From an uncultured Christensenella sp. (GTDB lineage Bacteria > Bacillota > Clostridia > Christensenellales > UBA1242), in NCBI GenBank assembly GCA_905195085.1, contig CAJJUK010000004.1, positions 1 to 48,291 of the forward strand: a stretch of 48,291 bases of DNA, given 5' to 3'. Below the pieces are notes generated by a model. It did no database searches and was not told the DNA's origin. It worked only from the letters and a program-made list of their open reading frames with translations. Made by a program: the position numbers and the translations under genes. This document shows, piece by piece, positions 17,559 to 25,869 of this stretch (its first letter is position 1; each line of letters starts with the position of its first letter).

Positions 17559-18581
17559 TTATTTTTTCTCAACCCTGTTTCTAAGTTGTCCACAAGCCCC
17601 CTCAATATCTTCGCCCATTGTTCGTCTTACTGTGGCATTAATTCCAAGTTTTTCCAATTTTCCAGCAATCACATAAGCTTTCTTTCTCGTCACCCCAAGC
17701 AAAGATTTCTCTTTGACTGAGTTAAGCGGAATCAAATTCACATGACAGGTTTTTCCCTTCAAAATTTGTGCAAGCTCTCTTATCTCTTTTTCTCCGTCAT
17801 TGACGCCTTCAATGAGAGAATATTCAAACTCAAGTCTTCTTCCAGTCTTGTCAAAATAATAATCACACGCTTTCAAAATTTCTTCAATGCTGTACGCATT
17901 TGCAATCGGCATGATTGTTTTTCTAAGTTCATCATTTGGTGCGTGCAAAGAAATTGTCAATGTCACAGAAAAACCGTCATCAGCAAGTTTGTATATGTTT
18001 GGGTCAATTCCACAGGTTGACAATGAGATGTTTCTTTGACTGATGTTCAATCCATTTTCATCGGAAACTAGTTTCAAAAATTTTGTAACATTCTCATAGT
18101 TGTCCAAAGGTTCTCCGCATCCCATAAGCACAACATTTGTCACTTTTCTTTCTTTAAGCGTTCCACCAAGCAAACGATTGAAAAACAAAATTTGAAGCAA
18201 AATTTCACCTGCACTCAAATTTCTTTGCAAACCATTCAGTGTTGAGGCACAGAACTTGCACCCCATTCTGCAACCAACTTGCGTCGAAACACAGACTGTG
18301 TAGCCATATTTATATTTCAGCAAAACACTCTCAACAATGCTTCCGTCAAAAAGTTTCAATGCAACTTTTTGAGTTCCGTCATCACTGAAAAGATGTGCAA
18401 CGACTTCATACTTTGAAAAATCCTTTTCAATCTCGTCCTTAAATGACTTTGGCAAATTTGAAATTTCCTCCAAGTTTTTGCCAAGAATGCAACCTTCATA
18501 GAGTTGTTTCGCTCTGTATGACGGTTGTCCATGTTCTTTCACATATTCCGTAAGTTCTTGCAAATTCATGTCCAAAATCAT
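17559..18581 (-). CDS. rlmN: dual-specificity RNA methyltransferase RlmN
   Basis: A 340-aa radical-SAM enzyme that methylates C2 of A2503 in 23S rRNA and A37 of some tRNAs. The iron-sulfur cluster Cys are 104, 108 and 111 in CRMGCKFC. The C-terminal Cys330 in EGACGQLR is one of the two catalytic Cys. GEPLDN and SLHAPND are also family motifs. Its ATG overlaps the fmt stop by four bases. Confidence 0.96.
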   Translation of the reverse strand: MILDMNLQELTEYVKEHGQPSYRAKQLYEGCILGKNLEEISNLPKSFKDEIEKDFSKYEVVAHLFSDDGTQKVALKLFDGSIVESVLLKYKYGYTVCVSTQVGCRMGCKFCASTLNGLQRNLSAGEILLQILFFNRLLGGTLKERKVTNVVLMGCGEPLDNYENVTKFLKLVSDENGLNISQRNISLSTCGIDPNIYKLADDGFSVTLTISLHAPNDELRKTIMPIANAYSIEEILKACDYYFDKTGRRLEFEYSLIEGVNDGEKEIRELAQILKGKTCHVNLIPLNSVKEKSLLGVTRKKAYVIAGKLEKLGINATVRRTMGEDIEGACGQLRNRVEKK

Positions 18582-19495
18582 AGACTCACCGCCATTGTCT
18601 TGAATCTGTAACCATTCAAAAAACTACTTGCGTCCATAACCTTTCCGCCAGAGGCCTGACATTTCAAAATTTCAAAAACACCGTCCACTGCTTGAATCTG
18701 AAAACGTTTTTTTGTTGAAATGATTTGCCCAACAGGTGCATCAGTGCTCATATTTGCAACCTTTGCTTTGTAAACCTTGATTCTGTCCTCCCCCAAGTGA
18801 AAGAATGCCACGGGGTTTTCGCAAAATGCTCTAACCTTGTTGACCAAACTTTGAACTGGTATAGAAAAATCAAGAAGAGCATCTTCTTTTTGAATCAGTT
18901 TAACAAAAGTTGCCTTACTGTCGTCCTGTGGCGTTCTGATTGCATTTCCATTTTCAATTTTGTGCAAAGTTTCAATCAAAAGATCAAGTCCAACCTTTGC
19001 AAGTTTGTCAAGAAGAGAAACATAGTCATCTTCTGGCAAAATTTCCACTTCTTTTTGAACAAAAATATCTCCATCGTCCATGCCAACTTCAGTCTTCATG
19101 ATTGTCACGCCAGTCATTGGGTCACCATTCAAAAGTGCACTTTGAATTGGCGTTGCTCCACGATATTTTGGAAGCATGGAAGGGTGAACATTTATGCAAG
19201 GTTTCAAGTCAAGAAAACTCTTTGGAAGAATTTTTCCATAGGAAGCAGTCACAGCCAAATCATAATCCATTGCCTTAAAATCTTCAATGTGTTCCCTAAT
19301 TTTCTCAAATTGATAAACTGGAACACCTTTTTCTCTTGCAAGTTCCACAATGTGTGGCGTTTTCATCTTGTTGCCTCGACCTGCTGGTTTATCATTTTGA
19401 CAAACCACTCCAACAACATCAAAATTGTTGTCAAAAAGTCCCTGCAAAATGATTTCAGCAAATCTTGGAGTTCCAAAAAACAATATCTTCATCAA
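18578..19495 (-). CDS. fmt: methionyl-tRNA formyltransferase
   Basis: A 305-aa enzyme that formylates initiator Met-tRNA with 10-formyl-THF. KILFFGTPRFAE starts the Rossmann-like domain. VHPSMLPKYRGATPIQ carries the catalytic Asn-His region, and MDDGDIF the catalytic Asp. A C-terminal OB domain begins near residue 210. It overlaps def by four bases (ATGA). The start may be either of two adjacent ATG codons. Confidence 0.95.
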   Translation of the reverse strand: MMKILFFGTPRFAEIILQGLFDNNFDVVGVVCQNDKPAGRGNKMKTPHIVELAREKGVPVYQFEKIREHIEDFKAMDYDLAVTASYGKILPKSFLDLKPCINVHPSMLPKYRGATPIQSALLNGDPMTGVTIMKTEVGMDDGDIFVQKEVEILPEDDYVSLLDKLAKVGLDLLIETLHKIENGNAIRTPQDDSKATFVKLIQKEDALLDFSIPVQSLVNKVRAFCENPVAFFHLGEDRIKVYKAKVANMSTDAPVGQIISTKKRFQIQAVDGVFEILKCQASGGKVMDASSFLNGYRFKTMAVSL

Positions 19496-19968
19496 ACCAC
19501 CCCATGCTCTTTTTTATATTCTCTTCCTTCTTCCGTCAAATCAACAAAAAGAATGCCATTCAAATGGTCGATCTCGTGGCAAACACAACGAGCAATATAA
19601 TCTTCTGCTTCAAATTCAAAAGGCTTTCCATGTCTGTCTTGTGCAACAATTTTGACATATCTAGGTCTTGGGACATCACAATAGAACCCAGGAATGCTCA
19701 AACACCCTTCGCTGTTTGTAACTTTCCCTTTTGTCTTAACAATTTCTGGATTGATGATTTCCAAATATTCTTCAGGCTCAACTTCAATGACGATTGCACG
19801 GCGAAGAACCCCCACTTGAACAGCGGAAATTCCAACACCTTTTTTCTCAATCATAGTTGCTTTCATATCATCAAGAAGAATGCCAAGAGAATCATCAAAA
19901 GCGGTCACCGGTTTTGATTTTTTTCTCAAAGTTTCATTCCCCAAAGTCACAATTTTTCTTGTTGCCAT
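19492..19968 (-). CDS. def: peptide deformylase
   Basis: A 158-aa metalloenzyme that removes the formyl group from nascent proteins. Motif 1 is GVGISAVQVG, motif 2 EGCLSIPG (Cys89 metal ligand), motif 3 HEIDHLNG (His131, Glu132, His135). Motif 1 has S in place of the common A/L. AAGGAG is positioned before the ATG. It sits between priA and fmt, as in most Firmicutes. Confidence 0.96.
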   Translation of the reverse strand: MATRKIVTLGNETLRKKSKPVTAFDDSLGILLDDMKATMIEKKGVGISAVQVGVLRRAIVIEVEPEEYLEIINPEIVKTKGKVTNSEGCLSIPGFYCDVPRPRYVKIVAQDRHGKPFEFEAEDYIARCVCHEIDHLNGILFVDLTEEGREYKKEHGVV

Positions 19969-19982
19969 ATAAATCTCCTTAA

Positions 19983-22154
19983 TTAACTCAAATTGTTTGG
20001 ATTAATTTCAAAAAAGACGCTGGATTTGCATTTTTCATCAACACAATCATAGATTTTCTTTTCAATTTCATCAGCCTTGTCAAGTTTGAATCTCATCATA
20101 ATTTGATATCTAAATTTGTTCTTGATTTTGTTGAGCGGTGCCTTCATGACATCAAGATAGACAAAATCTTCAGCATATGCATCTCTCACTTCTTTGACCT
20201 TATTATAACACACTTTGCACTCTTGTGCCACAGTATTTTCATTTTCATGCGTAAACAAAATTCTGACAATGCGTGCGTAAGGCGGAAAGTTTGTAACCTT
20301 TCTCAAGTTTGCTTCCTTTTTGAAAAAGCCTTTATAGTCATAGTTGCTTGCAAATCTATAGACATAGTGTCTTGGACTGTAGGTCTGCAAAATCACTCTC
20401 CCTTGAGTTGCACTTCTTCCTGCTCTGCCCGCAACCTGCGTGATGAGTTGGAAGGTTCTTTCAATTGAGCGGTAATCTGATTGATACAAACTTTGGTCAG
20501 CATCAACAATCCCAACCAAAACAACATCTTCAAAATCATGCCCTTTTGCAATCATCTGCGTTCCAACCAAGATCGCTGGTTTTGTGTTTCTAAACTCATT
20601 CAAAATTTCTCTGTGGCCATTCTTTTTTGAAGTGGTGTCATTGTCCATTCTCAAAATTCGCACATCAGGGAAAAGTTTGTGAAGTTCTTCAACAACTCTT
20701 TCAGTGCCAATTGCCCCTTGCTTGATGTCGCGACTTCCGCAACTTGGGCACACATCAAGAGCCCTAAATCTTTTTCCGCAATAATGACACTTGAGTTTGT
20801 TCTCCGTTCTGTGATAGACAAGTGACACATCACAATCTGTGCATTTGGCAACATAACCACATTGCCTGCAACGTTGAAACGAAGAAAACCCACGTCTGTT
20901 GATGAAAATCATTGCTTGTTTCTTCTGCTCAATGACATTTTTAAGTTCATAAATCAGCGGAATGGCAAAAATCTGATTGTTGCCCTGTCGCATTTCCATG
21001 AGCATATCAATGACAACAATTTTTGGCATTTCCATTCCATTGACACGAACAGGCATTTCGACAAGTTGATACTCCCCATCAATCGCCTTGGAATAACTTT
21101 CAATTGAAGGCGTTGCACTTCCAAAAACAAGTGTGCAATCGTTGTATTTTCTTCTGAACTCCGCAACCATGTGAGTGTCATATCTTGGATTGCTTTCCGA
21201 AACATAACTCTGCTCGTGTTCTTCGTCAATGATGATGATTCCCAAATTTTCAATCGGTGTGAAGATTGCTGATCTTGCACCAACGACAACTCTTGCTTCT
21301 CCAAAGAAAATTCTTTTCCACTCATCAAAACGTTCTCCAGCAGAAAGTCCACTGTGAATAAGTGCCACTTTTTCACCAAAACGTGCCTTGAAACTTGCCA
21401 AAACCTGTGGTGTCAAAGAAATCTCAGGAACAAGCATGAGAGCAGTTTTGCCAAGAGCGAGTTGCCTTTCAATCAAATTCATATAGACTTCTGTTTTTCC
21501 GCTTCCAGTCACGCCATGAAGAAGATAAGTTTTGTTTTCTGTGATTGTGTCCACCGCTCTTTGTTGCAATGCGGTCAAAACTCTATGTTCGTTTTTTATC
21601 TCATCAAAGACTGGAACACGATTTTCTTGTTTTTCTTCCACAGTCACAACACCACTTTTGACAAGTGCAGAAAGTGGAGCATATCCAAACTGATTGGAAA
21701 CATCAGAAAATTTTTGTTTTCCGTTTTCTTTCAAAAACTCCACAATTTCCAACTGCTTTTTTGCTCGAGAAGATGGCATTTGTCCACCGCCTGAAAGAGA
21801 AACATATCTGACAATAAGTTCTTTAATTTGGTCAGTTCTCATTTCGCTAGGCAAAAACAATCTCAAAATGCTTGCAAGTTTGAGATGCAGTTTGTCTGCC
21901 ATGTAGAACATAAGTTCCAGCATTTCTTTTTTTATGACAGGGAAATCTTCAATTTTTCGTGCGATAGGTTTGATTTTGCTTTCATCAAAGACCGCGACAT
22001 CTTCAAGACCGACAATAAACCCTTGGAGATTGCGACTGCCAAAAGGAACAATCACCCTTTCTCCAACTTGCACAGACATATCATCTGGAACGCGATATTC
22101 AAAAACTTTGTCCAAAGCCTTGGCGTCTTGGTCAATTATGATTTTTGCGAACAA
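19983..22154 (-). CDS. priA: primosomal protein N', replication restart helicase PriA
   Basis: A 723-aa superfamily-2 helicase that reloads the replisome at stalled forks. N-terminal DNA-binding domain, then Walker A GVTGSGKTEV (about 215-225), Walker B DEEH, and helicase motif VGTQMIAKGHDF. The insertion with paired zinc Cys (CRQCGYVAKCTDC, CHYCGKRF, CPSCGS) lies near 440-480. Length is in the normal range. The first residues MFAKIIIDQDAKALDKVFEYRVP match the family start. It is 14 bases upstream of def. Confidence 0.95.
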   Translation of the reverse strand: MFAKIIIDQDAKALDKVFEYRVPDDMSVQVGERVIVPFGSRNLQGFIVGLEDVAVFDESKIKPIARKIEDFPVIKKEMLELMFYMADKLHLKLASILRLFLPSEMRTDQIKELIVRYVSLSGGGQMPSSRAKKQLEIVEFLKENGKQKFSDVSNQFGYAPLSALVKSGVVTVEEKQENRVPVFDEIKNEHRVLTALQQRAVDTITENKTYLLHGVTGSGKTEVYMNLIERQLALGKTALMLVPEISLTPQVLASFKARFGEKVALIHSGLSAGERFDEWKRIFFGEARVVVGARSAIFTPIENLGIIIIDEEHEQSYVSESNPRYDTHMVAEFRRKYNDCTLVFGSATPSIESYSKAIDGEYQLVEMPVRVNGMEMPKIVVIDMLMEMRQGNNQIFAIPLIYELKNVIEQKKQAMIFINRRGFSSFQRCRQCGYVAKCTDCDVSLVYHRTENKLKCHYCGKRFRALDVCPSCGSRDIKQGAIGTERVVEELHKLFPDVRILRMDNDTTSKKNGHREILNEFRNTKPAILVGTQMIAKGHDFEDVVLVGIVDADQSLYQSDYRSIERTFQLITQVAGRAGRSATQGRVILQTYSPRHYVYRFASNYDYKGFFKKEANLRKVTNFPPYARIVRILFTHENENTVAQECKVCYNKVKEVRDAYAEDFVYLDVMKAPLNKIKNKFRYQIMMRFKLDKADEIEKKIYDCVDEKCKSSVFFEINPNNLS

Positions 22155-22164
22155 ATTTTTCTCC

Positions 22165-22788
22165 CTAATTTTTAATAATTTTCAAACTTTCGTTGTTTGT
22201 TTCAATCACCCAATCAAATTTAAATTTATTAGGCAAAACATTCGCTAAAAATTGGCTGTCGCGAGTTTCAATTCTTGAAACAACCTCTTCTCTTGTCAAA
22301 CCACCTCTTTTCATTCTTCTCTCAATTTCAGTTTCTTTTTCACATTCAAACCACAAACTGACAGATTGTTCATCAAAACTCATAAAGCAAGTTCCAATAC
22401 CTTCTACAATTGTCAAGTCTGCTCCCGAATGAAGCCTTATCATACCATTTCGTTTTGTTTTCAGACAAATGTCACACCCAACACTTAAAGAATACAAAAC
22501 TGAAATCAATCCATTCCAGAAATATGATTCTTCACAACATGATGTATATCTTCCTTCATAACTTTTGCCATTCAGCAACCATTCACACTTGCTGTTGTTT
22601 CTAACTTTTGAATCTGTGATGAAATCATCTGTTGAAATCAAATTGACCACTTTCCCCTTCATCTCTAAAAAATTTTTGATCTTTTGGGCATAAGTGGTTT
22701 TTCCAGCACCACCATTACCAGAAATATATAAAAATTTCTTATCTCCAATCAAATCACATAATTTTCTTATATTTTCGATATCTTCCAT
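22165..22788 (-). CDS. P-loop kinase, uridine-kinase-like
   Basis: A 207-aa nucleotide-binding protein. Walker A is SGNGGAGKTT near residue 25. TDDF near 53 resembles the base/sugar-binding aspartates of uridine kinases. IVEGIGTC is the Walker-B-like strand. A lid with ERRMKRGG and ETRD follows. The substrate is not certain; uridine or pantothenate-type kinases share this fold. It takes the position between rpoZ and priA where coaBC is usual. A terminator hairpin separates it from rpoZ, so read-through is probably partial. The ATG lacks a strong ribosome-binding site. Confidence 0.75.
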   Translation of the reverse strand: MEDIENIRKLCDLIGDKKFLYISGNGGAGKTTYAQKIKNFLEMKGKVVNLISTDDFITDSKVRNNSKCEWLLNGKSYEGRYTSCCEESYFWNGLISVLYSLSVGCDICLKTKRNGMIRLHSGADLTIVEGIGTCFMSFDEQSVSLWFECEKETEIERRMKRGGLTREEVVSRIETRDSQFLANVLPNKFKFDWVIETNNESLKIIKN

Positions 22789-22805
22789 AAAAACCTCATA
22801 AAAAA

Positions 22806-22836
22806 TAATTCTACCGCCGTTTGACAGTAGAATTAT
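22806..22836 (-). terminator. Rho-independent terminator after rpoZ
   Basis: ATAATTCTAC and GTAGAATTAT pair on the minus strand and are followed by a run of six T. It lies between rpoZ and the P-loop kinase. Confidence 0.75.
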
Positions 22837-22857
22837 ATCACAAAAATTTTGCCTAAA

Positions 22858-23061
22858 TCAATCATTTAAATCGCTTGGAACGACTTTGCCTTCATAAATT
22901 TCATCAAGAGCAATGCTGATTGATTTTTTGTCGGCAGTGGCAAGTTCTGCTCTTCTTGTTGTTTCAATTTCTTTTGCTCTTTTTGAAGCAATAATAGAAA
23001 GAACATATTTGTTTCCATGTGCTTTTTTTGTGAGTTCATCAATAGGTGGTTCAATCATCAT
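22858..23061 (-). CDS. rpoZ: RNA polymerase omega subunit
   Basis: A 67-aa protein that stabilises the beta' subunit. PPIDELTKKAHGNKYVLSI, ASKRAKEI and KSISIALDEIYEGKV are the RpoZ pattern. The frame is open further upstream, but GGAGA is correctly placed before the ATG at 23061, and the promoter at 23094-23122 would make a longer start impossible. It heads the rpoZ-priA-def-fmt run; gmk, normally upstream, is absent. Confidence 0.92.
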   Translation of the reverse strand: MMIEPPIDELTKKAHGNKYVLSIIASKRAKEIETTRRAELATADKKSISIALDEIYEGKVVPSDLND

Positions 23062-23093
23062 AACGGCAATTCTCCTAAAATTTAATCGACCAT

Positions 23094-23122
23094 ATTTTAT
23101 CATAGAATGAAAAAATTGTAAA
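23094..23122 (-). promoter_or_regulatory. promoter of rpoZ
   Basis: TTTACA (complement of 23117-23122) and TAAAAT (complement of 23094-23099) are spaced by 17 bases, 33 bases upstream of the rpoZ start. Confidence 0.65.
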
Positions 23123-23239
23123 GTCTTTTAAGAAAAAATCTTCATTTTAAACATCTTTTGCTGATTAAAAATCAGAATATGAGATTTATTTTAAGATTTG
23201 TGATAACATTTCAACAAATCACATTAAGGGAGCATTGAC

Positions 23240-23479
23240 ATGGACGAATTAATTTTTCAGGAATTTTTACAAAGGCATATAGAAACTTTTGAAGAATGGA
23301 AAATAACGCAAAAGCTTTCTGATTTATCTGAAGACTTTTTGAAAGAACTAAGTGATAAGCAAAAGCAAAAATATTACAAATTGGAAAGTCTACACTACGA
23401 ACTTCAAGCAGTTGTTGAGAAACTTTTGATAAGATACATTCTCAATCTTCTTTTTTCGGACCTTTACAAAAATCATTGA
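23240..23479 (+). CDS. small hypothetical protein, 79 aa
   Basis: A predicted all-helical, charged protein with no membrane segment and no family I recognise. Phe, Leu, Lys and Glu dominate. AAGGGAG precedes the ATG by 6 bases, which is the main support. It runs opposite to rpoZ and its last seven bases overlap the end of mazF on the other strand. No terminator is seen. Confidence 0.6.
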   Translation: MDELIFQEFLQRHIETFEEWKITQKLSDLSEDFLKELSDKQKQKYYKLESLHYELQAVVEKLLIRYILNLLFSDLYKNH

Positions 23480-23826
23480 ACGAAGCCGAGTGAAATCAAA
23501 AGTGCACGATTTACTTCTTTCATTTTTCTTTCATCAATAACAGTAATTTTTTCTTTCAACCTACGCTTGTCAAGAGTTCTTATCTGTTCAAGCAAAACAA
23601 CTGAGTTTTTTGGAAGATGATAAACCTCTGACGACAACTCTATGTGAGTTGGAAGTTTGGCTTTTGAAAGTTGACTTGTTATTGCTGAAACAATCACTGT
23701 TGGAGAATATTTGTTTCCCACATCATTCTGAATGACGAGAACAGGACGTATTCCGCCTTGCTCACTCCCAACAACAGGACTGAGGTCGGCAAAATATATA
23801 TCTCCTCTTTTAACTGAATTCTCCAT
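23473..23826 (-). CDS. mazF: MazF/PemK-type mRNA interferase toxin
   Basis: A 117-aa endoribonuclease of the EndoA/MazF fold. KRGDIYFADLSPVVGSEQGGIRPVLVIQND is represented by the key parts GDIYFADL and RPVLVIQND (catalytic Arg27), SAIT (Thr50) and a C-terminal helix RLKEKI..ALLISLGF. The frame extends upstream to 23898, but the ATG at 23826 gives the family start. That ATG overlaps the stop of the preceding gene by 17 bases, as in toxin-antitoxin pairs. The order acpS then toxin pair matches the Bacillus acpS-alr-ndoAI-ndoA locus, with alr missing. Confidence 0.9.
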   Translation of the reverse strand: MENSVKRGDIYFADLSPVVGSEQGGIRPVLVIQNDVGNKYSPTVIVSAITSQLSKAKLPTHIELSSEVYHLPKNSVVLLEQIRTLDKRRLKEKITVIDERKMKEVNRALLISLGFVQ

Positions 23827-24058
23827 CAAACGAACCTGCCAATTTTTGAAAGTCAAAGAGGTCGGCAAGTTCAAGGTCAGAAAGCGACTGATAAACAAGC
23901 GACATCTCTTTGTATGTGGAAGGATTTTGCTCTTCCATTCTCATTCTATGTTTCTCATCGGTAATTGTTGAGTTAACGACAAAATTTTCAAGGGAACCAT
24001 ATTCCTTTTCAATTTCTTCGACTCTTTTTTCAAGTTCATGAAAAACATTTTGTTCCAT
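23810..24058 (-). CDS. putative antitoxin of the MazF pair, novel-looking
   Basis: An 82-aa acidic protein directly upstream of and overlapping mazF. It starts with a coiled-coil-like helix (VFHELEKRVEEIEKEYGSLE) and ends with an acidic hydrophobic tail (LSDLELADLFDFQKLAGSF). It does not resemble the ribbon-helix-helix EndoAI or the AbrB-type MazE that usually accompany MazF. The C-terminal tail is of the kind that threads the toxin active site. AGGAGA precedes the ATG. The antitoxin role rests on position, size and overlap only. Confidence 0.65.
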   Translation of the reverse strand: MEQNVFHELEKRVEEIEKEYGSLENFVVNSTITDEKHRMRMEEQNPSTYKEMSLVYQSLSDLELADLFDFQKLAGSFDGEFS

Positions 24059-24123
24059 GAAAAATATCTCCTGTTTATCAAAATTTTATACTTATTTTAA
24101 AACAAGCAAAAATTTTTATTCAT

Positions 24124-24168
24124 CAGTAAAAAGAAAAGATGTCACAAGGCATAAAAGCCAATGTGACA
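24124..24168 (-). terminator. terminator between acpS and the toxin pair
   Basis: TGTCACA..GGC and GCC..TGTGACA pair on the minus strand around a 6-nt loop, followed by a pyrimidine tail rich in T. It separates the toxin pair from the acpS operon. Confidence 0.65.
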
Positions 24169-24228
24169 CCACCAAAGCAACAAATTTTTGATAATTTTCT
24201 CAGCAATAATGCTCAACAGATGAAAAGA

Positions 24229-24585
24229 TTATGTGCAAATTTCCACCACCGCTCCAACAATGCTTTTTTGATGAGAAATGGAAACATTGATTTCCTTTCC
24301 CTTAAGCATTTCAAATCGCTTTTTTGCTTTTCCATGCAAAATGATGATTGGTGCACCGCTCTCTTTGTGACAAAGTTCAATCTCTTTGAAAGAAATCTCT
24401 CCACTTGAAACATCGAGTGCTTTGAAAACCGCTTCCTTAACCGCCCAAAGAGTTGCAACTTTTTCTTTTTTGTTTTTAACAAATCTCTCTATGTAAGCAA
24501 TTTCACTTTCAAGGGCAATTTTTTGAAGCAATTTGTCTTCATCTTTAATTCTTTTAACCTCTTGTAAATCAAATCCAATCATCAT
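24229..24585 (-). CDS. acpS: holo-[acyl-carrier-protein] synthase
   Basis: A 118-aa phosphopantetheinyl transferase that activates ACP for fatty-acid synthesis. IGFDLQEVKRI supplies the metal-binding Asp; WAVKEAVFKAL supplies the second acidic ligand and Lys. The C-terminal VSISHQKSIVGAVV is also typical. It overlaps the end of recX by 17 bases. The start is one of two consecutive ATG codons. Confidence 0.92.
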   Translation of the reverse strand: MMIGFDLQEVKRIKDEDKLLQKIALESEIAYIERFVKNKKEKVATLWAVKEAVFKALDVSSGEISFKEIELCHKESGAPIIILHGKAKKRFEMLKGKEINVSISHQKSIVGAVVEICT

Positions 24586-25201
24586 TTTCTCCTAAGTTTT
24601 GAAGGGCATTTTTCGTTGCTTTTTGTGCCACGCTATAATCATACCCCTTGTAAATCAGATGAGCAAGGCATTTTTGTTTTAATTTTGTGTCAATTTGACG
24701 ATTTTTCACGAATTTTTCAGCAAGTGTTGTTGCCATTTCAATCTGTGATTCTTCATCGACATTTTTCAGCAAATTTCCGATAATTTCAGCGGACACGCCT
24801 TTTTCTCTCAACTTGTTTGCAATTGCTCGTTTCCCTTTGCTTGTGCTCAAACTTTCAAAATAGTTCTTTGCAAATTTCTCATCGTCAATAAACCCATACC
24901 CTCGCAATTTTTCAACGGTTTTGGCAATTACTTTTCCATCAAAGGACTTCTTTTTCAAGTAATCTTTCAACCCCTTCTCACTGACAACGTACTTTTCAAG
25001 ATAAGAAACCGCCATATCAAAAGCGACTTTTTCATCATTCTCGGACTTGATGCTTTTAAATTCGTCCTCGTCAATTTCCATGTTTGTCTTAAAGTGATAA
25101 AAGGCCAAAATTTCATCAAGAAAAATCCCGCTCCATTTCTCATCAACATAGACATGAAATCGATTTGTGCTCCCAATTCGTTTGATCTTTGTGATTGTCA
25201 T
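24569..25201 (-). CDS. recX: regulatory protein RecX
   Basis: A 210-aa all-helical protein with the repeated three-helix RecX modules, for example AVSYLEKYVVSEKGLKDYLKKK and KLRGYGFIDDEKFAKNYFES and ANKLREKGVSAEIIGNLL. It modulates RecA filaments. recA is not in the window. The ATG overlaps the yigZ stop by four bases (ATGA), so it is in the same operon. Confidence 0.9.
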   Translation of the reverse strand: MTITKIKRIGSTNRFHVYVDEKWSGIFLDEILAFYHFKTNMEIDEDEFKSIKSENDEKVAFDMAVSYLEKYVVSEKGLKDYLKKKSFDGKVIAKTVEKLRGYGFIDDEKFAKNYFESLSTSKGKRAIANKLREKGVSAEIIGNLLKNVDEESQIEMATTLAEKFVKNRQIDTKLKQKCLAHLIYKGYDYSVAQKATKNALQNLGENDDWI

Positions 25202-25554
25202 TTAAGCACCTCACTTGTTGTTTTTGTGTATGCTCTCACAAGTCCACCAGCTCCAAGTTTTATTCCGCCAAAATACCTAACAACAAACACGCAAGTGTCT
25301 GTGACACCTTTTTTTTGAATCACCGAAAGAATCGGTCGACCTGCAGTCCCTCCCGGTTCGCCATCATCAACTGCCTTTTCCATGAAAGGATTTTTGAGAG
25401 AATATGCATAACAAATATGTGTCGCCTTTTTATGCTCCGCCCTAAGATCAGAAAGCGCAGACTGAACTTCTTCCACACTTGTGCATCTCAAAAGATAACC
25501 GATAAACCTCGATTTCTTTTCAACATATTCAATTTCTTTTGCAAATGTGGTCAT
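25198..25554 (-). CDS. YigZ/IMPACT N-terminal domain protein, short form
   Basis: A 118-aa protein with the UPF0029/IMPACT domain: EKKSRFIGYL, DDGEPGGTAGRP and VVRYFGGIKLGAGGL. Family members such as YigZ are about 200 aa and have a C-terminal ferredoxin-like domain (DUF1949), which is missing here; the protein stops right after the IMPACT fold. The downstream overlap with recX looks natural, so this is a genuine short form and not a recent truncation. The ATG at 25554 overlaps the stop of the XRE gene (TGATG), with GGAGG at good spacing. The family has no settled biochemical function. Confidence 0.85.
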   Translation of the reverse strand: MTTFAKEIEYVEKKSRFIGYLLRCTSVEEVQSALSDLRAEHKKATHICYAYSLKNPFMEKAVDDGEPGGTAGRPILSVIQKKGVTDTCVFVVRYFGGIKLGAGGLVRAYTKTTSEVLK

Positions 25555-25757
25555 CAGTCCTCCAATCCACACAAATAGTCTGTTGACACCTTGAAAAAGA
25601 CGGCAATTTGTTTTGCATTCTCCAAACTTGGTTCTCTCAAATCTCTTTCCCAACGACTTATACAAGCATCACTGACACCAATTTTCTCGCCCATTTTTTT
25701 TGTTGAAAGTCCAGCTTCAGTTCTTAAATCTTTCAACCTTTCGGCAAATATTTTCAT
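25554..25757 (-). CDS. XRE-family helix-turn-helix regulator
   Basis: A 67-aa single-domain HTH_3 protein. LKDLRTEAGLSTKKMGEKIG, SDACISRWERDLREPSLE and FKVSTDYLCGLED are the canonical five helices. AAGGAGT is the ribosome-binding site. It heads the yigZ-recX-acpS operon and faces a second HTH gene across three operator repeats, which it probably binds. Confidence 0.92.
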   Translation of the reverse strand: MKIFAERLKDLRTEAGLSTKKMGEKIGVSDACISRWERDLREPSLENAKQIAVFFKVSTDYLCGLED

Positions 25758-25782
25758 ATAAAACTCCTTATATGGAAATTAT

Positions 25783-25849
25783 ATACCAATTGGTATCAAA
25801 TTGCTTGACTAATACCATACGGTATCGATATTATAATACCAAAAGGCAT
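25783..25849. promoter_or_regulatory. three-copy operator ATACC-N4-GGTAT in a divergent promoter
   Basis: Three 14-bp inverted repeats lie in the 112-bp gap between two HTH genes: 25783-25796 (perfect, ATACCAATTGGTAT), 25812-25825 (ATACCATACGGTAT) and 25836-25849 (ATACCAAAAGGCAT, one mismatch in the arm). Centre spacings are 29 and 24 bases. They probably bind the divergent XRE protein and overlap both promoters. Confidence 0.85.
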
Positions 25850-25869
25850 TACGTTGGAGAAATAAATAT

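Noticed and set aside
18725..19600. 291-codon open frame on the plus strand
   Set aside because: It lies opposite fmt and def, both certain genes, and has no family features.
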